Shown one piece after another: positions 43,945 to 53,042 of a stretch of DNA of 64,000 nt. The notes below the pieces were generated by a model. That model made no database searches. It worked only from the letters and a program-made list of their open reading frames with translations, and was not told the DNA's origin. Position 1 is the stretch's first letter, and each line of letters starts with the position of its first letter. The DNA comes from Roseimicrobium sp. ORNL1 (lineage in GTDB: Bacteria; Verrucomicrobiota; Verrucomicrobiia; Verrucomicrobiales; Verrucomicrobiaceae). The stretch lies in NCBI RefSeq assembly GCF_011044495.1, contig NZ_CP049143.1, positions 6,944,001 through 7,008,000 of the forward strand, given 5' to 3'. The position numbers and the translations under genes were made by a program.

Positions 43945-45381
43945 ATGTCACGACTCCTCTCTCTTCGCGAAGCCCTCAGCCATGCTCCGGACAACACGGC
44001 GCTGCTGCTGCTGTATGGTCACACGTGCCTTGATGAGCTCCTGCTCGAGGAAGCGCACGACATCTTTTCCCGCATCCTCTGCCTGGAGCCGGATCACGTG
44101 GAAGCCCAGCTCTGCCTGGCCCGCACTCTGGTGCTCCAGGGTGACACCAGCGGCGCTGCCGTGCGTGTGGAGCGCATCCTGCAGCGCGATCCCGGCAATG
44201 CCTCCGCCCACCTGGTGCTGAGCCGCATCTTTCTCGCGGAGAACAACCGGAACCGTGCGCTCGAATTCTACCAGCGCGCCCAGGAGATGGATTCGTCGAT
44301 CTGCGATCCTGCCCTGGAAGCGGATCTCGGTCGCGTGTCCAAGCCGGGTACGCCACAACGAGACAAGTCCGGCAATGCCTTTGACCTGCTGGATGAAGAC
44401 GACCTCTCGACGGAGGTGCAGCAGGAATTCTTTGATGATCCCTTCGATGAAGCCGTCACCGGCGACTGGAAGCCGGAGACCTTCTTCGCTCCGGGCGATG
44501 GTGAGCGTTTCCGTGTGACCTTCTCCGATGTGGGCGGCATGGATGCCCTGAAGGAGGAGATCCGCCTGAAGATCATCTATCCCCTGCAGCATCCCGAGCT
44601 CTACAAGGCCTACGGTCGCAGAACGGGCGGCGGCATCCTGCTGTATGGCCCTCCCGGCTGCGGCAAGACCCTCCTGCTGCGCGCGACTGCCGGTGAGGTG
44701 GCGTGCAATTACTTCGCCATCGGCCTGCACGAGATTTTCGACCCCTACTACGGGAGCATCGAGCGCAACCTGCACCAGATTTTTGAGACCGCGCGGGCCA
44801 ACACGCCCTGCGTGCTGGTGTTTGACGAGATCGACAGCCTCGCTCCGAATCGCCGCGACGTGCGCGACACGCAGACGCGGAACATCGTGAACCAGTTCCT
44901 CAGCGAGCTGGATGGTCTGCGCGGTGAAAACCAGCGCATCCTGGTCATCGGCGCAACCAATTCACCCTGGCAGCTCGACCCGGCGCTGCGTCGCCCGGGA
45001 CGCTTTGATCAGGCTATTTTCGTGCCGCCGCCAGATGAAAGCGCCCGGCTGCAAATCATCAAGTTGCTCTCCAAGGGCAAGCCGATTGCGCAGCTCGATG
45101 ATGCTGCCCTTGCGCAGGCGACCGCCGGATTCTCCGGGGCAGACCTTCGTTGGGTGTTTGACCGCGCTGCCGAGCTCGCCCTGGCAGATGCCCTGCATGC
45201 CGGGAAGACGGTGCCCATCCGCATGGAGTCCCTCCTCGAGATCTCCAAGAGTCATGTACCCAGCACCAATGCCTGGCTGGATGGCGTGAAACAACACGCC
45301 CCCGCTGCGCAGACCGACGCCCTCTACAACGAGGTGCGCAAGTTCATGCAGCAGCAGGCCAGCGCGCGACAGCAGGGCTAG
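43945..45381 (+). CDS. AAA+ ATPase with N-terminal TPR-like repeats
   Basis: 478 residues. The first 130 are TPR-like helical repeats (LLLYGHTCLDELLLEEAHDIFSRIL, ARTLVLQGDTSGAAVRVERILQRDPGNA). The AAA+ domain (about 195-450) has FSDVGGMDALKEEI, Walker A ILLYGPPGCGKT at 231-242, Walker B VLVFDEIDSLAPN near 291-303 and RRPGRFDQ with the Arg finger. This is like bacterial FtsH/CDC48-like unfoldases but with no protease part, so it may act on a protein complex recognised by the TPRs. It is 42 bp behind trpG and probably independent in function. Confidence 0.82.
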   Translation: MSRLLSLREALSHAPDNTALLLLYGHTCLDELLLEEAHDIFSRILCLEPDHVEAQLCLARTLVLQGDTSGAAVRVERILQRDPGNASAHLVLSRIFLAENNRNRALEFYQRAQEMDSSICDPALEADLGRVSKPGTPQRDKSGNAFDLLDEDDLSTEVQQEFFDDPFDEAVTGDWKPETFFAPGDGERFRVTFSDVGGMDALKEEIRLKIIYPLQHPELYKAYGRRTGGGILLYGPPGCGKTLLLRATAGEVACNYFAIGLHEIFDPYYGSIERNLHQIFETARANTPCVLVFDEIDSLAPNRRDVRDTQTRNIVNQFLSELDGLRGENQRILVIGATNSPWQLDPALRRPGRFDQAIFVPPPDESARLQIIKLLSKGKPIAQLDDAALAQATAGFSGADLRWVFDRAAELALADALHAGKTVPIRMESLLEISKSHVPSTNAWLDGVKQHAPAAQTDALYNEVRKFMQQQASARQQG

Positions 45382-45578
45382 GACTGAGGAAACAAGCCAT
45401 CGGACTATCTGCGATCTGCGGCGCTCCTGCGCAGCCAGATTGTCCATGCTCCACCCCTTATGGGACGGAAGGCAATTTGTGTCCCGACGTCTCATCGGAT
45501 GAATGCCTTGTTGCAGAAAGTGCGTTTCTCGCGTGGATAGTGGCGTCACGTCACCAGACCCCCCTCCCTGTCAGCATC

Positions 45579-46619
45579 ATGGCTTCCTCGGACGACGAAT
45601 ACTTCATGACCATCGCATTGGCGCAGGCCTCACGAGGCATCGGGCTCACTGCTCCCAACCCGCCCGTGGGCGCCGTGATCGTGAAAGACGGCACCGTGCT
45701 GGGGGAAGGTTATCATCATCGCGCAGGCCTCCCCCATGCCGAGATCGAGGCACTGCAAGATGCGATGGGCGGCGGCCATGATGTACGCGGTGCCACGGCG
45801 TACGTGACGCTCGAGCCCTGCTCCACGAAGGGACGCACGCAGCCCTGCACCCGGGCGCTCATCCACGCAGGCATCTCGCGCGTGGTGTATGCGCTCCACG
45901 ATCCCAATCCCAAGCACGCCGGCTCCGCGGACAAGCTCCTGCGCAACGAGGGTATCGAAGTGGAAAGCGGGGTGCTGGAGGAGGAATGCTCCCGGCTGAT
46001 CCGCCCTTTCGCCAAGTGGATCACCACCGGCATCCCGTACGTCATCGCCAAAGTGGGGCAGAGCCTGGATGGCCGCATCACCCGGCCGCCTGGCGAATCC
46101 CAGAACATCACCAGCAAAGCGGCGCGGGAGCACGCGATGCAACTGCGGGTGCGGTGCGATGCCATCCTGGTGGGCGGTGAAACCGTGCGCCAGGACAATC
46201 CACGGCTGACACTGCGTGGTGAAGACATCCCCGAGGAGAAGAATCAACCCTGGCGAGTGGTCGTGACGCGCTCTGGCAGCCTGCCGAAGAAGTCGCACAT
46301 CTTCACAGATGAATTCAAGAAGCGGACGAAGGTGCTGAAGGGAGATCTGTCGTTTGAAGAAATTCTGCGTGAGCTCGCCAAGATGGACATCACCTGCGTG
46401 CTCGTGGAAGGCGGCGGCAATCTGCTGGGCCAGGCCTTCGCCTCACGCCATGTCGACGAGTGCTTCTGGTACCTCGCCCCGCGCATCTGTGGCGGCGGTG
46501 TGATGTCCGTGGGCGGCGTGGCCTTTCCAGATGGTGCTGGCTCCGTGGAACTCGCCGACGTGTGGCACGAGAGTCTGGGAGATAACTTCCTGATTCATGG
46601 GTACCCGGTGTGGGAGTAG
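45579..46619 (+). CDS. ribD: bifunctional riboflavin deaminase/reductase
   Basis: 346 residues. It performs the deamination and reduction of the pyrimidine intermediate in riboflavin synthesis. The deaminase domain (1-145) has the zinc motif: His-Ala-Glu in PHAEIEAL near 50, and TLEPCSTKGRTQPC. The reductase domain (150-345) starts GIPYVIAKVGQSLDGRI and has VLVEGGGNLLGQAF. ATG 45579 gives the usual RibD length; the open frame upstream does not match. It lies 197 bp behind the AAA+ gene. No FMN riboswitch consensus is visible upstream. Confidence 0.95.
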   Translation: MASSDDEYFMTIALAQASRGIGLTAPNPPVGAVIVKDGTVLGEGYHHRAGLPHAEIEALQDAMGGGHDVRGATAYVTLEPCSTKGRTQPCTRALIHAGISRVVYALHDPNPKHAGSADKLLRNEGIEVESGVLEEECSRLIRPFAKWITTGIPYVIAKVGQSLDGRITRPPGESQNITSKAAREHAMQLRVRCDAILVGGETVRQDNPRLTLRGEDIPEEKNQPWRVVVTRSGSLPKKSHIFTDEFKKRTKVLKGDLSFEEILRELAKMDITCVLVEGGGNLLGQAFASRHVDECFWYLAPRICGGGVMSVGGVAFPDGAGSVELADVWHESLGDNFLIHGYPVWE

Positions 46620-46662
46620 TGGCTTGCCTCAAAGTCACGCGGGGACTATGTTGCCTTCATCC

Positions 46663-46872
46663 ATGAACGTCGCAACGCTGCTCGAAGAAGCGCTCAAGCT
46701 CCCCTTGGAGGAGCGCGAGGCGCTGTGCGACAAGCTGCAGCTCAGTCTGCAGATGGCTCAGGACGCCACGCTCGCTCGCCGACTTGAGGCACATCGCGAG
46801 CATCCCGAACAAGTGATTTCACGTGAAGCATTGGAAGCGAAGTGGCAGGAGAAGTGGGGTTGGAAGCCATGA
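46663..46872 (+). CDS. putative antitoxin (addiction module component)
   Basis: 69 residues from the ATG at 46663 (an ATG at 46648 adds five). Pattern: a LPLEEREALCDKLQLSLQ helix near the start and a C-terminal helix ending ALEAKWQEKWGWKP. This fits the TIGR02574-type addiction-module component, which neutralises RelE/ParE-like toxins. Its stop overlaps the toxin ATG by 4 bp. The family is probable; activity is not shown. Confidence 0.75.
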   Translation: MNVATLLEEALKLPLEEREALCDKLQLSLQMAQDATLARRLEAHREHPEQVISREALEAKWQEKWGWKP

Positions 46873-47168
46873 TGTTGCCGCTCGTCGTTCGACACGAAGC
46901 GGAGCAGGAATTCGACGCGGCCATCTCGTGGTACATGGAGCAGGCCCCTCCCGAATGGGGTCACCAATTCATGTCTGCGGTGCACCATGCTTTCGATAAG
47001 ATTCAAACTCATCCCGAACAGTTCAATTTTCATCGACTGGGAACACGGCACTACCAGTTGAGGCAATTTCCCTATGACATCCATTATTTGGTGGAGCCTG
47101 ACCGCATCGTGGTAATTGCCGTTTTCCATCGACGTCGTGATGACAATGCATTGAGTGAACGACTGTGA
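46869..47168 (+). CDS. RelE/ParE-family toxin
   Basis: 99 residues. The fold signature of ParE/RelE: LVVRHEAEQEFDAAISWYMEQAPPEWGHQFMSAVHHAFDKI, then RHYQLRQFPYDIHYLVEPDRIVVIAVFHRRRDD. The terminal FHRRRDD carries the basic catalytic-type residues. It probably acts as ribonuclease or gyrase inhibitor and is paired with the antitoxin gene immediately upstream (4-bp overlap). It overlaps the GTG of the gmhB-like gene at its 3' end by 4 bp, an unusually tight link with a metabolic gene. Confidence 0.82.
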   Translation: MMLPLVVRHEAEQEFDAAISWYMEQAPPEWGHQFMSAVHHAFDKIQTHPEQFNFHRLGTRHYQLRQFPYDIHYLVEPDRIVVIAVFHRRRDDNALSERL

Positions 47169-47710
47169 ACTTGCGTCCTGCCTTTTTCTTCGACCGCGAT
47201 GGTGTGGTGAATGTCTCACCCGGCGCCGGCTATGTGCTGCGCTGGGAGGACTTCCATTTTTGTGACGGCGTCATCGAAGCGCTGGCCTGGCTGAAGAAGC
47301 GTGGCTTTGCATTGGTGCTGGTGACCAATCAACAAGGTGTGGGCAAGGGGCTCATGACCCAGTCCGCGCTGGATGACATGCATCACCACATGCAGGAGGA
47401 ACTGGCCAAACACGGTGCGGCTTTTGATGCCATCCACGCCTGCACCTGCCTGAAAGGCAACCCGGGCTGCACCTGCCACAAGCCGAGTCCGGAGATGGTG
47501 CTGGCTGCCGCCAAGAACCTGCAACTCGACCTCGCGCAGTCCTGGCTCATCGGCGATCAGGATCGCGACATCCAGATGGCCATCAGCGCGGGTGTGCCTC
47601 ATACCATTCGTGTTACCGGTGAGCACGAGTGCGGAGTGCAGGCCGGGCATGTCATCAAGGGCATGTCTGAGCTTCCAGCACTCCTGAAGTCGTTGATGCA
47701 GGGTGAATAG
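47165..47710 (+). CDS. gmhB: HAD phosphatase, D-glycero-beta-D-manno-heptose 1,7-bisphosphate type
   Basis: 181 residues. HAD nucleophile and acid: FFFDRDGVVN (Asp10, Asp12). The inserted zinc loop CTCLKGNPGCTCHKPSP near residues 93-110 is characteristic of GmhB, which removes the C7 phosphate in heptose synthesis for LPS. The motif III/IV part is SWLIGDQDRDIQMA. A GTG start overlaps the toxin stop. HisB-N has a similar fold, but the Cys/His loop supports GmhB or a close relative. Confidence 0.82.
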   Translation: MNLRPAFFFDRDGVVNVSPGAGYVLRWEDFHFCDGVIEALAWLKKRGFALVLVTNQQGVGKGLMTQSALDDMHHHMQEELAKHGAAFDAIHACTCLKGNPGCTCHKPSPEMVLAAAKNLQLDLAQSWLIGDQDRDIQMAISAGVPHTIRVTGEHECGVQAGHVIKGMSELPALLKSLMQGE

Positions 47711-47713
47711 AGA

Positions 47714-47751
47714 GCGATCCTGATCGTGGCTTTCACCTCGACCAGGATCGC
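47714..47751. terminator. candidate bidirectional terminator
   Basis: A 9-bp perfect inverted repeat, GCGATCCTG and CAGGATCGC, with a 20-bp loop. It lies between the convergent gmhB-like gene and the small membrane protein gene. There is no long T run, so its efficiency is uncertain. Confidence 0.5.
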
Positions 47752-47779
47752 TTCGAATTCGTTTCCTGCGTTGCAGGCG

Positions 47780-48076
47780 CTAGTTGGCGCGCTCAGGCAG
47801 ATTCTGCAACTTGGGACCGTACGCAGCACCCGAGGCGCCTCCAAGCACGGCTGAAATGAGGAGGAAAATGGTAAGCCAGACCATGAGCTTCTTGAATCCA
47901 TATTCTCCGCACTTCACCCAACCCCAGATGAAGGCGAAGAGTCCGCAGAAAATCCCCAGGATGCCGAGGCCGACGCCACCATGCTTGAAGACCTTCACGA
48001 GAAGCATGATGTGCAACACAAGGGCAATCAGCCCTGTCACGCAGTACAAAATCCCAAGGATGGAGCCAGCTATCAT
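47780..48076 (-). CDS. small membrane protein
   Basis: 98 residues with three hydrophobic segments (about 5-27, 36-52 and 63-85). A gly-rich run (HGGVGLGILGIFCGLFAFIWGWVKC) suggests a compact membrane bundle. No catalytic motif is seen. It is 28 bp downstream of the DUF2752 gene on the same strand and probably co-transcribed. Confidence 0.6.
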   Translation of the reverse strand: MIAGSILGILYCVTGLIALVLHIMLLVKVFKHGGVGLGILGIFCGLFAFIWGWVKCGEYGFKKLMVWLTIFLLISAVLGGASGAAYGPKLQNLPERAN

Positions 48077-48104
48077 AGTGGTACGTGTTTGATGATGGAC
48101 TTGC

Positions 48105-48662
48105 TTATTCCGTCCCCTTCACGATCCGCTCCTGCAACCAGGTGCGTACCGGTGGAGGACTGACGATAAGCGGATGGGTGGAGGGGACTGCCATCCGGAT
48201 CAAGCCATAAATGAAGGTACACACCAAAAAGAGAAGAGGCAGGCACGTGCGTCGCTCGAACGCCTTTACCCATCGATTTACGGGATCACGCCAGGCCTTG
48301 GGCGCCAGCGCCGCCCATGCGAGGAAGGCTGCCATCACCATGAACCCCGGTGAAAAGGGGTGATGCTTCATGGCCAAACCCCACTGCCCCTTCAGCAGGG
48401 CCGCAGTGGCGCGCGTCATGCCACAACCTGGGCAGGGCAGGCCAGTCATGTTGGCAAAGAAACACGGCCAGATCGACCACCCCATGAGGTGCGCACCTCC
48501 CAGGAGCGCTACCATAGCCAGCATCGCGCGGCACATAGCCGTCTGTTCCAGGAGGGAGGAGAACCATGGTACGGTGAGGCCCCGCCAGAGCCGCCGACCC
48601 CATGAGGGCCGCTCAGGTATCGAAGACTCCGTGACAGCAGAACCTGGGGGCGCCTCACTCAT
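48105..48662 (-). CDS. DUF2752 membrane protein
   Basis: 185 residues with about four hydrophobic segments. The family signature FANMTGLPCPGCGMTRATAALLKGQWGLAMKHHP is at about 69-103, with the CPGCGMTR Cys pair. DUF2752 proteins are of unknown function and are common in Verrucomicrobiota and Bacteroidota. The Cys pair may bind metal or form a disulfide. It is 24 bp behind the diheme cytochrome gene and could be related to it. Confidence 0.85.
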   Translation of the reverse strand: MSEAPPGSAVTESSIPERPSWGRRLWRGLTVPWFSSLLEQTAMCRAMLAMVALLGGAHLMGWSIWPCFFANMTGLPCPGCGMTRATAALLKGQWGLAMKHHPFSPGFMVMAAFLAWAALAPKAWRDPVNRWVKAFERRTCLPLLFLVCTFIYGLIRMAVPSTHPLIVSPPPVRTWLQERIVKGTE

Positions 48663-48686
48663 GATGGTGTGCAGTAACGTTCCACG

Positions 48687-49394
48687 TTACTTCCTCTGTA
48701 CCGCAGAGCTAAACGGATCACCACCAGTAGGATTCACCTCCGTCACTTTGGGTTTCTGCAACTCCAGCAGATATGCCACCAGCGAATGCAAGACCTCCTC
48801 GCTCTCCACGAAGCTGGAGCTGAAGACCATCTTCTGCCCGTTCACATCCTTCGGATGCACGCCACGGATGCCGGTCTGATACTTTTTGATCTGCGATGCC
48901 AGGTACCAGTCTTGCAGACCAATGAGCGGAGGGCTTCCAAAGAAGAGTTCCCCTTCGGCATTGTATCGATGGCATTCCATGCAACGCTCTCCATATAGGA
49001 GTCGTCCCTCGGTGGTGTCTGCCTGAATGGTGGCCACAGGGGTGTGACGCGGCAGACTGGCGACGTGCACCGCCATGGCCTTTGCCTGATCCGCGGTGAG
49101 TACCTTGGATACAGCCCGCATCAGTTGCCCCTCAGGATCCTGGGAATGCGTACCGCGGCGATCGTTGCGGAAGTTCTCCAACTGCGCTCGCACATACCAG
49201 TCAGGCAGGGCAGCGATGGAGGGCGCCTTGAGATCCTGCCTCCCCTCCCCTTTCGGACCATGGCAGGCAGCACACACGTTCTGGTACAGAACCGCCGCTT
49301 CCTGTCCCGCTCCCTTGGCTTCATCCGCCCCGTGCACTGCCGCTACCTGCGACACCAGCAGAGCCGCCAACAGGATGCGTGTGAAGGACTTCAT
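48687..49394 (-). CDS. diheme c-type cytochrome
   Basis: 235 residues from the ATG at 49394, after which a signal peptide (MKSFTRILLAALLVSQVAAVHG) follows. Two heme-binding motifs are present, CAACHG in the first domain and CMECHR in the second. Each is followed by APSIAALPDWYVRAQL or SPPLIGLQDWYLASQI. This is the cytochrome c4-like layout. It carries electrons in the periplasm, possibly to a terminal oxidase. The longer frame upstream lacks a signal peptide. Confidence 0.9.
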   Translation of the reverse strand: MKSFTRILLAALLVSQVAAVHGADEAKGAGQEAAVLYQNVCAACHGPKGEGRQDLKAPSIAALPDWYVRAQLENFRNDRRGTHSQDPEGQLMRAVSKVLTADQAKAMAVHVASLPRHTPVATIQADTTEGRLLYGERCMECHRYNAEGELFFGSPPLIGLQDWYLASQIKKYQTGIRGVHPKDVNGQKMVFSSSFVESEEVLHSLVAYLLELQKPKVTEVNPTGGDPFSSAVQRK

Positions 49395-49545
49395 GACCGA
49401 AGGCAGTGTCAGGAATGATACACCATGGGGTACGGACGACCGAAGCGATATGTCTGGAAAGCAAAGAAGGGAAGAATGCGAACGAGGCACTCTTCCCTTC
49501 TGAAATGACATCATGAGCAGAAGTTAACTGCGCAATCCTTGCTGA

Positions 49546-51240
49546 CTACGCCGCTTTCTTGGCGGGCTCCGCCGGGCGCACTTCTTCCTTCTTCGCCGGG
49601 ACAGCGGCGGGTGCGGGTGCAGGTGCTGGCGCCACGTTTTCGACGAAGGGATTCACGACATCCTTGGTGGAAAGATCGAACTTGTCCGAACGGAAGACGC
49701 CGGTGGGCAGGCCGTCCTTGTTCACCAAGTTCGCTTCGGGAATCCAGCCCACCCAGGCGTAGCGCACTGCCACGGGGTTTTTCACCTCTTCGCTGGAGAC
49801 ATGCACCTGGGGGCGGCCGGCAAACACTTTCGCTTTCGCGGGCTTCCAAACGCGATCAGCGCCGCAGATGAGGAACCCTTTGATCTCGCCACCATCGCGC
49901 GCCTTGAGGCCATCGGCATTGCTGAAGTGCACCACGATTTTATTCCCGGTGACATCAGCGCCACCGTACACAGGTCCGCCTGAGAGGAGGTTCTGCACCT
50001 TGTAGTCTTTCACCAGAGCCTGGCGGGCAAGACGACGACCAACTTCCTGTTTGTTCTTGGGATGGATGTCCTTCTCATCACCGATATCATTCGCCACCGC
50101 GAGACCGCACTTCGGTGTCTTGATGGCAGTGAGGAACTGCGCCCACTGGAGCTCAGCCCAGGTGTCTGGTGTTCCGATTGGCTTCGGACCGCTGGGGCCG
50201 AAGCCGGCGAGCTGCACAATGTAGAAGCTGAAGTCATCTCCCCACTGCTTGCGCCAGTCCTTGATCATGGCGGGCAGCAGCGTCTGGTACTGCTCCGCGC
50301 GCTTCTGGTTGGACTCGCCCTGGTACCAGATCGCGCCCTTCACGGCATAGGGCACGAGCGGGGCAATCATCGCATTGAAGAGCACCGCCGGACGATGCTG
50401 GGACTTCGTCTGATCCTGGAAAGCACCGGGCGCATTCGGCACGGGCTTCTGTGCCGCGCCGGGCTTGGCATTCTCTTCCTTGATCTGGGCAATCTTCTCA
50501 TTCTGCACCTTCGCGGCGGCTTCGTACTGCTCCTTGGCCTTCGCAGCGTCGTATGTTTTGAAGAACTCATCCCAGCCGGTGATGATGGCCTTCAAGGAGG
50601 GCACAGCTTCCAACGCTGGCTTGCTGGTCCAGGCCTCTGCACGCGTGCCGCCCCAGGAGGTGTTGATGAGGCCGATGGGCACGTCCAACTTGGTCTGCAG
50701 CTCGCGTCCGAAGAAGTAACCCACGCCGGTGAAGCTGGGGATGTTCTCCGGAGTGCAAACGAGCCAGCCTTTGGTGCCAGCCACCACCTTCTGCGGCTCG
50801 TCTTGAGCCACGTTCGGCACGGTGAAGAGACGAATGTTGGGATGATTCGCGTCAGCGATCTCCTTGTCCGAGTCGTTCGAAGACTTCACGGACCACTGCA
50901 TGTTCGACTGACCGGAGCAGATCCAGACTTCACCCACGACGACGTTCTTCAGGGTGACTTCATTCTTGCCCTTCACGACGAAGTCACGGCCCTCGGCGCT
51001 GGCTTCCAGTTTTTCGAGAGACACCTTCCAGGCGCCACCCTTGTCTGCCGTGGCCTTCTTGCTCTGACCGGCGAAGGAAATAGAGACCTCCTCACCCGCA
51101 TCCGCCGTACCCCAGACCGCGACCGGCTTGCCGCGCTGGAGCACCATGTTGTCCGTGAAGACGCTGGCCAGCTTGACGTCCGCCTGAAGCGAACCGGCAG
51201 CAGCCGCGAGGAGTGAGGTGAAGAGAAGGAGTCGTTTCAT
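49546..51240 (-). CDS. sialate O-acetylesterase
   Basis: 564 residues with a signal peptide (MKRLLLFTSLLAAAAGSLQA). The SGNH-type nucleophile is Ser112 in VWICSGQSNMQW. The partner Asp/His is in NDIGDEKDIHPKNKQE. LINTSWGGTRAEAW and AIWYQGESNQKRAEQY are also family signatures. The last 40 residues are Ala/Pro/Lys-rich, an unusual tail. It removes O-acetyl groups from sialic acids or other acetylated sugars. It is probably exported to the periplasm or surface. It is monocistronic. Confidence 0.9.
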   Translation of the reverse strand: MKRLLLFTSLLAAAAGSLQADVKLASVFTDNMVLQRGKPVAVWGTADAGEEVSISFAGQSKKATADKGGAWKVSLEKLEASAEGRDFVVKGKNEVTLKNVVVGEVWICSGQSNMQWSVKSSNDSDKEIADANHPNIRLFTVPNVAQDEPQKVVAGTKGWLVCTPENIPSFTGVGYFFGRELQTKLDVPIGLINTSWGGTRAEAWTSKPALEAVPSLKAIITGWDEFFKTYDAAKAKEQYEAAAKVQNEKIAQIKEENAKPGAAQKPVPNAPGAFQDQTKSQHRPAVLFNAMIAPLVPYAVKGAIWYQGESNQKRAEQYQTLLPAMIKDWRKQWGDDFSFYIVQLAGFGPSGPKPIGTPDTWAELQWAQFLTAIKTPKCGLAVANDIGDEKDIHPKNKQEVGRRLARQALVKDYKVQNLLSGGPVYGGADVTGNKIVVHFSNADGLKARDGGEIKGFLICGADRVWKPAKAKVFAGRPQVHVSSEEVKNPVAVRYAWVGWIPEANLVNKDGLPTGVFRSDKFDLSTKDVVNPFVENVAPAPAPAPAAVPAKKEEVRPAEPAKKAA

Positions 51241-51491
51241 GATGACGTGGAACTATCGTGGGGGTGATTGAAGCGGGAGTGGCTGCTTTGGCAAGGGTGG
51301 GGTTTCGGCAGAGACCTCCCCGGCGATGGAAAATGCAGGACGGAAGAAAACGGGAGAAGGGGCACGCATTCTTCCATGGAACAAAAAATCTCCCTTGGGG
51401 TTCACTAACGGGTTGCCTTAGCCCCGGATTGTCGGGCACTATGCTCTGGAAAAACACGCTTCTGACCGTCACCCTCCGCTGACCTACTGCC

Positions 51492-52958
51492 ATGCTCGCG
51501 AATTTCGCCTGCCCCTTCTGCCAGGCCATGTTGCAGATGGATGCTTCCCACGCTGGAGCCAAGGTACGCTGCCCCTCCTGCGGGCAAGCCTTCCAGCTGG
51601 GTGCGCTGCCGGAGCCAGAAATTCCCATGGCAACGCTGGTTCAGCCAAAGGCGGCACCGCCAGGGCCCTCGCGGCCCCAACAGCCTCAGCGCCCCACGGG
51701 ACACCCACCGCAACAACCTCACGCACCCCACCCGCAAGCGCGCCAGCCGGGACCGCAGCGTCCCATGCAGCCGCAGTACCGGCGTCCCACGGCAGATGAA
51801 ACCGCCCGGGAAGAAACAAGAGCGAAGCTCATGCTGGGCGGCATCGGAGTGGGCGCTCTTCTCATCATCGGCTTGGGCGTGCATTTCGGCATCAAGTACC
51901 TGGACCACGCCGAGGGTGAAGCCTCCGGCCTGAAAGAGCTGGCCCGCATGGATGCCGCCAGGGAGAAAGAAGCCATCCGCGAGGAACTTGCGGCACAGGA
52001 AAAGGTGGAAAAGGCCAAAGCTGCGGAGCGCAAGGTGCTGCGCGACGAATTGAGCCGCACCATCTGCCGCGGCAATGACGCCGTGGCCGACGAACTCCTT
52101 GCCGCGATAGAAAAAGTCGTCGAAGAAGCGACCGACGCCTTCAACAACGGCCAGCTTCCTCCCGATCTGCCTCGCTTCATGGAGGACAGCCTCGTCAAGA
52201 AGATGACGGATAATCCGGTGCTGCGAAAATCGTTTCGCGCGAGTGAGTTGCACGCCATTGCCAAGGCATTCTTCGGCAGCATGGAGCGCATGCCTGCCAA
52301 CAATGGCCAGGGGCAGGGCCAGACGCTCGGTCTGCTGGCAAACTACTCCTCCATGGGCAGCGGCTTCTTCATCTCCAGCGATGGCTGGCTGCTGACCAAT
52401 CATCATGTGGTGCGTAATGTGACGGAAGTGGATATCCGCACCGCCTCTGGAGAAGTGCTCAAGGCGCAGGTGATGAAGACGGATCCCAAGGCAGATCTCG
52501 CCCTGTTGAAGACCTCCGGAGTGGCGCCGGAATGGCTGCCTCTGAGCGATGGACAGGCGACTCTAGGAGCGAGCGTGTTTACCGTGGGCTACCCGCGCCC
52601 GACCCTTCAGGGAGTGGAGCCCAAGTTTACCGATGGCACGGTGAGCAGCCTGAAAGGAGCGCGAGATGAAGCCTCGAACTACCAGATCTCCGTGCCCCTG
52701 CAGCCCGGCAACTCCGGTGGAGCACTCGTGCATTTGCAAAGCGGCTGGGTGATCGGCGTGGTGCGGGCGGCATTCGATCCCTCTGTGGCTCAAAACGTGA
52801 ACTACGCAGTGAAAAGCACCGCGGCGCGTGCCTTGATCGAAGCAACCACCTCGGCAAAACCCCTGCTCAAGGTCCCGGTGCCACCCAACCCCACGGATGC
52901 CAGCGCCACCATCGAGAAGGTGAAATCCGCCACGGTGCTGGTGTTGATTCCGCGGTGA
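51492..52958 (+). CDS. trypsin-like serine protease with N-terminal zinc ribbon and membrane anchor
   Basis: 488 residues. The N-terminus is a four-Cys zinc ribbon, CPFCQAMLQMDASHAG then CPSCG. A Pro/Gln-rich linker and one membrane helix (about 115-135) follow. The C-terminal part (about 270-450) is a trypsin-fold protease: GWLLTNHHVVRN with His, DPKADLALLK with Asp and LQPGNSGGALV with Ser. No PDZ domain is visible. The protease part would be outside the cytoplasm and the zinc ribbon inside, so the molecule might link cytoplasmic signals with envelope proteolysis. The catalytic triad looks complete. Confidence 0.85.
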   Translation: MLANFACPFCQAMLQMDASHAGAKVRCPSCGQAFQLGALPEPEIPMATLVQPKAAPPGPSRPQQPQRPTGHPPQQPHAPHPQARQPGPQRPMQPQYRRPTADETAREETRAKLMLGGIGVGALLIIGLGVHFGIKYLDHAEGEASGLKELARMDAAREKEAIREELAAQEKVEKAKAAERKVLRDELSRTICRGNDAVADELLAAIEKVVEEATDAFNNGQLPPDLPRFMEDSLVKKMTDNPVLRKSFRASELHAIAKAFFGSMERMPANNGQGQGQTLGLLANYSSMGSGFFISSDGWLLTNHHVVRNVTEVDIRTASGEVLKAQVMKTDPKADLALLKTSGVAPEWLPLSDGQATLGASVFTVGYPRPTLQGVEPKFTDGTVSSLKGARDEASNYQISVPLQPGNSGGALVHLQSGWVIGVVRAAFDPSVAQNVNYAVKSTAARALIEATTSAKPLLKVPVPPNPTDASATIEKVKSATVLVLIPR

Positions 52959-53042
52959 TATGCCGCGCGGGAAAGAGGTTTTGCAAAGAACCGTAGGGAC
53001 AATCGTCATGCCCCGTAGATCCGAAGCACCCCCTCCAAAACC

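Noticed and set aside
45382-45578. FMN riboswitch upstream of ribD
   Set aside because: The conserved core bases of the riboswitch were not found.
50062-51216. Open frame of 384 codons on the plus strand
   Set aside because: Antisense to the sialate O-acetylesterase with all catalytic motifs; no protein-family text in the frame.
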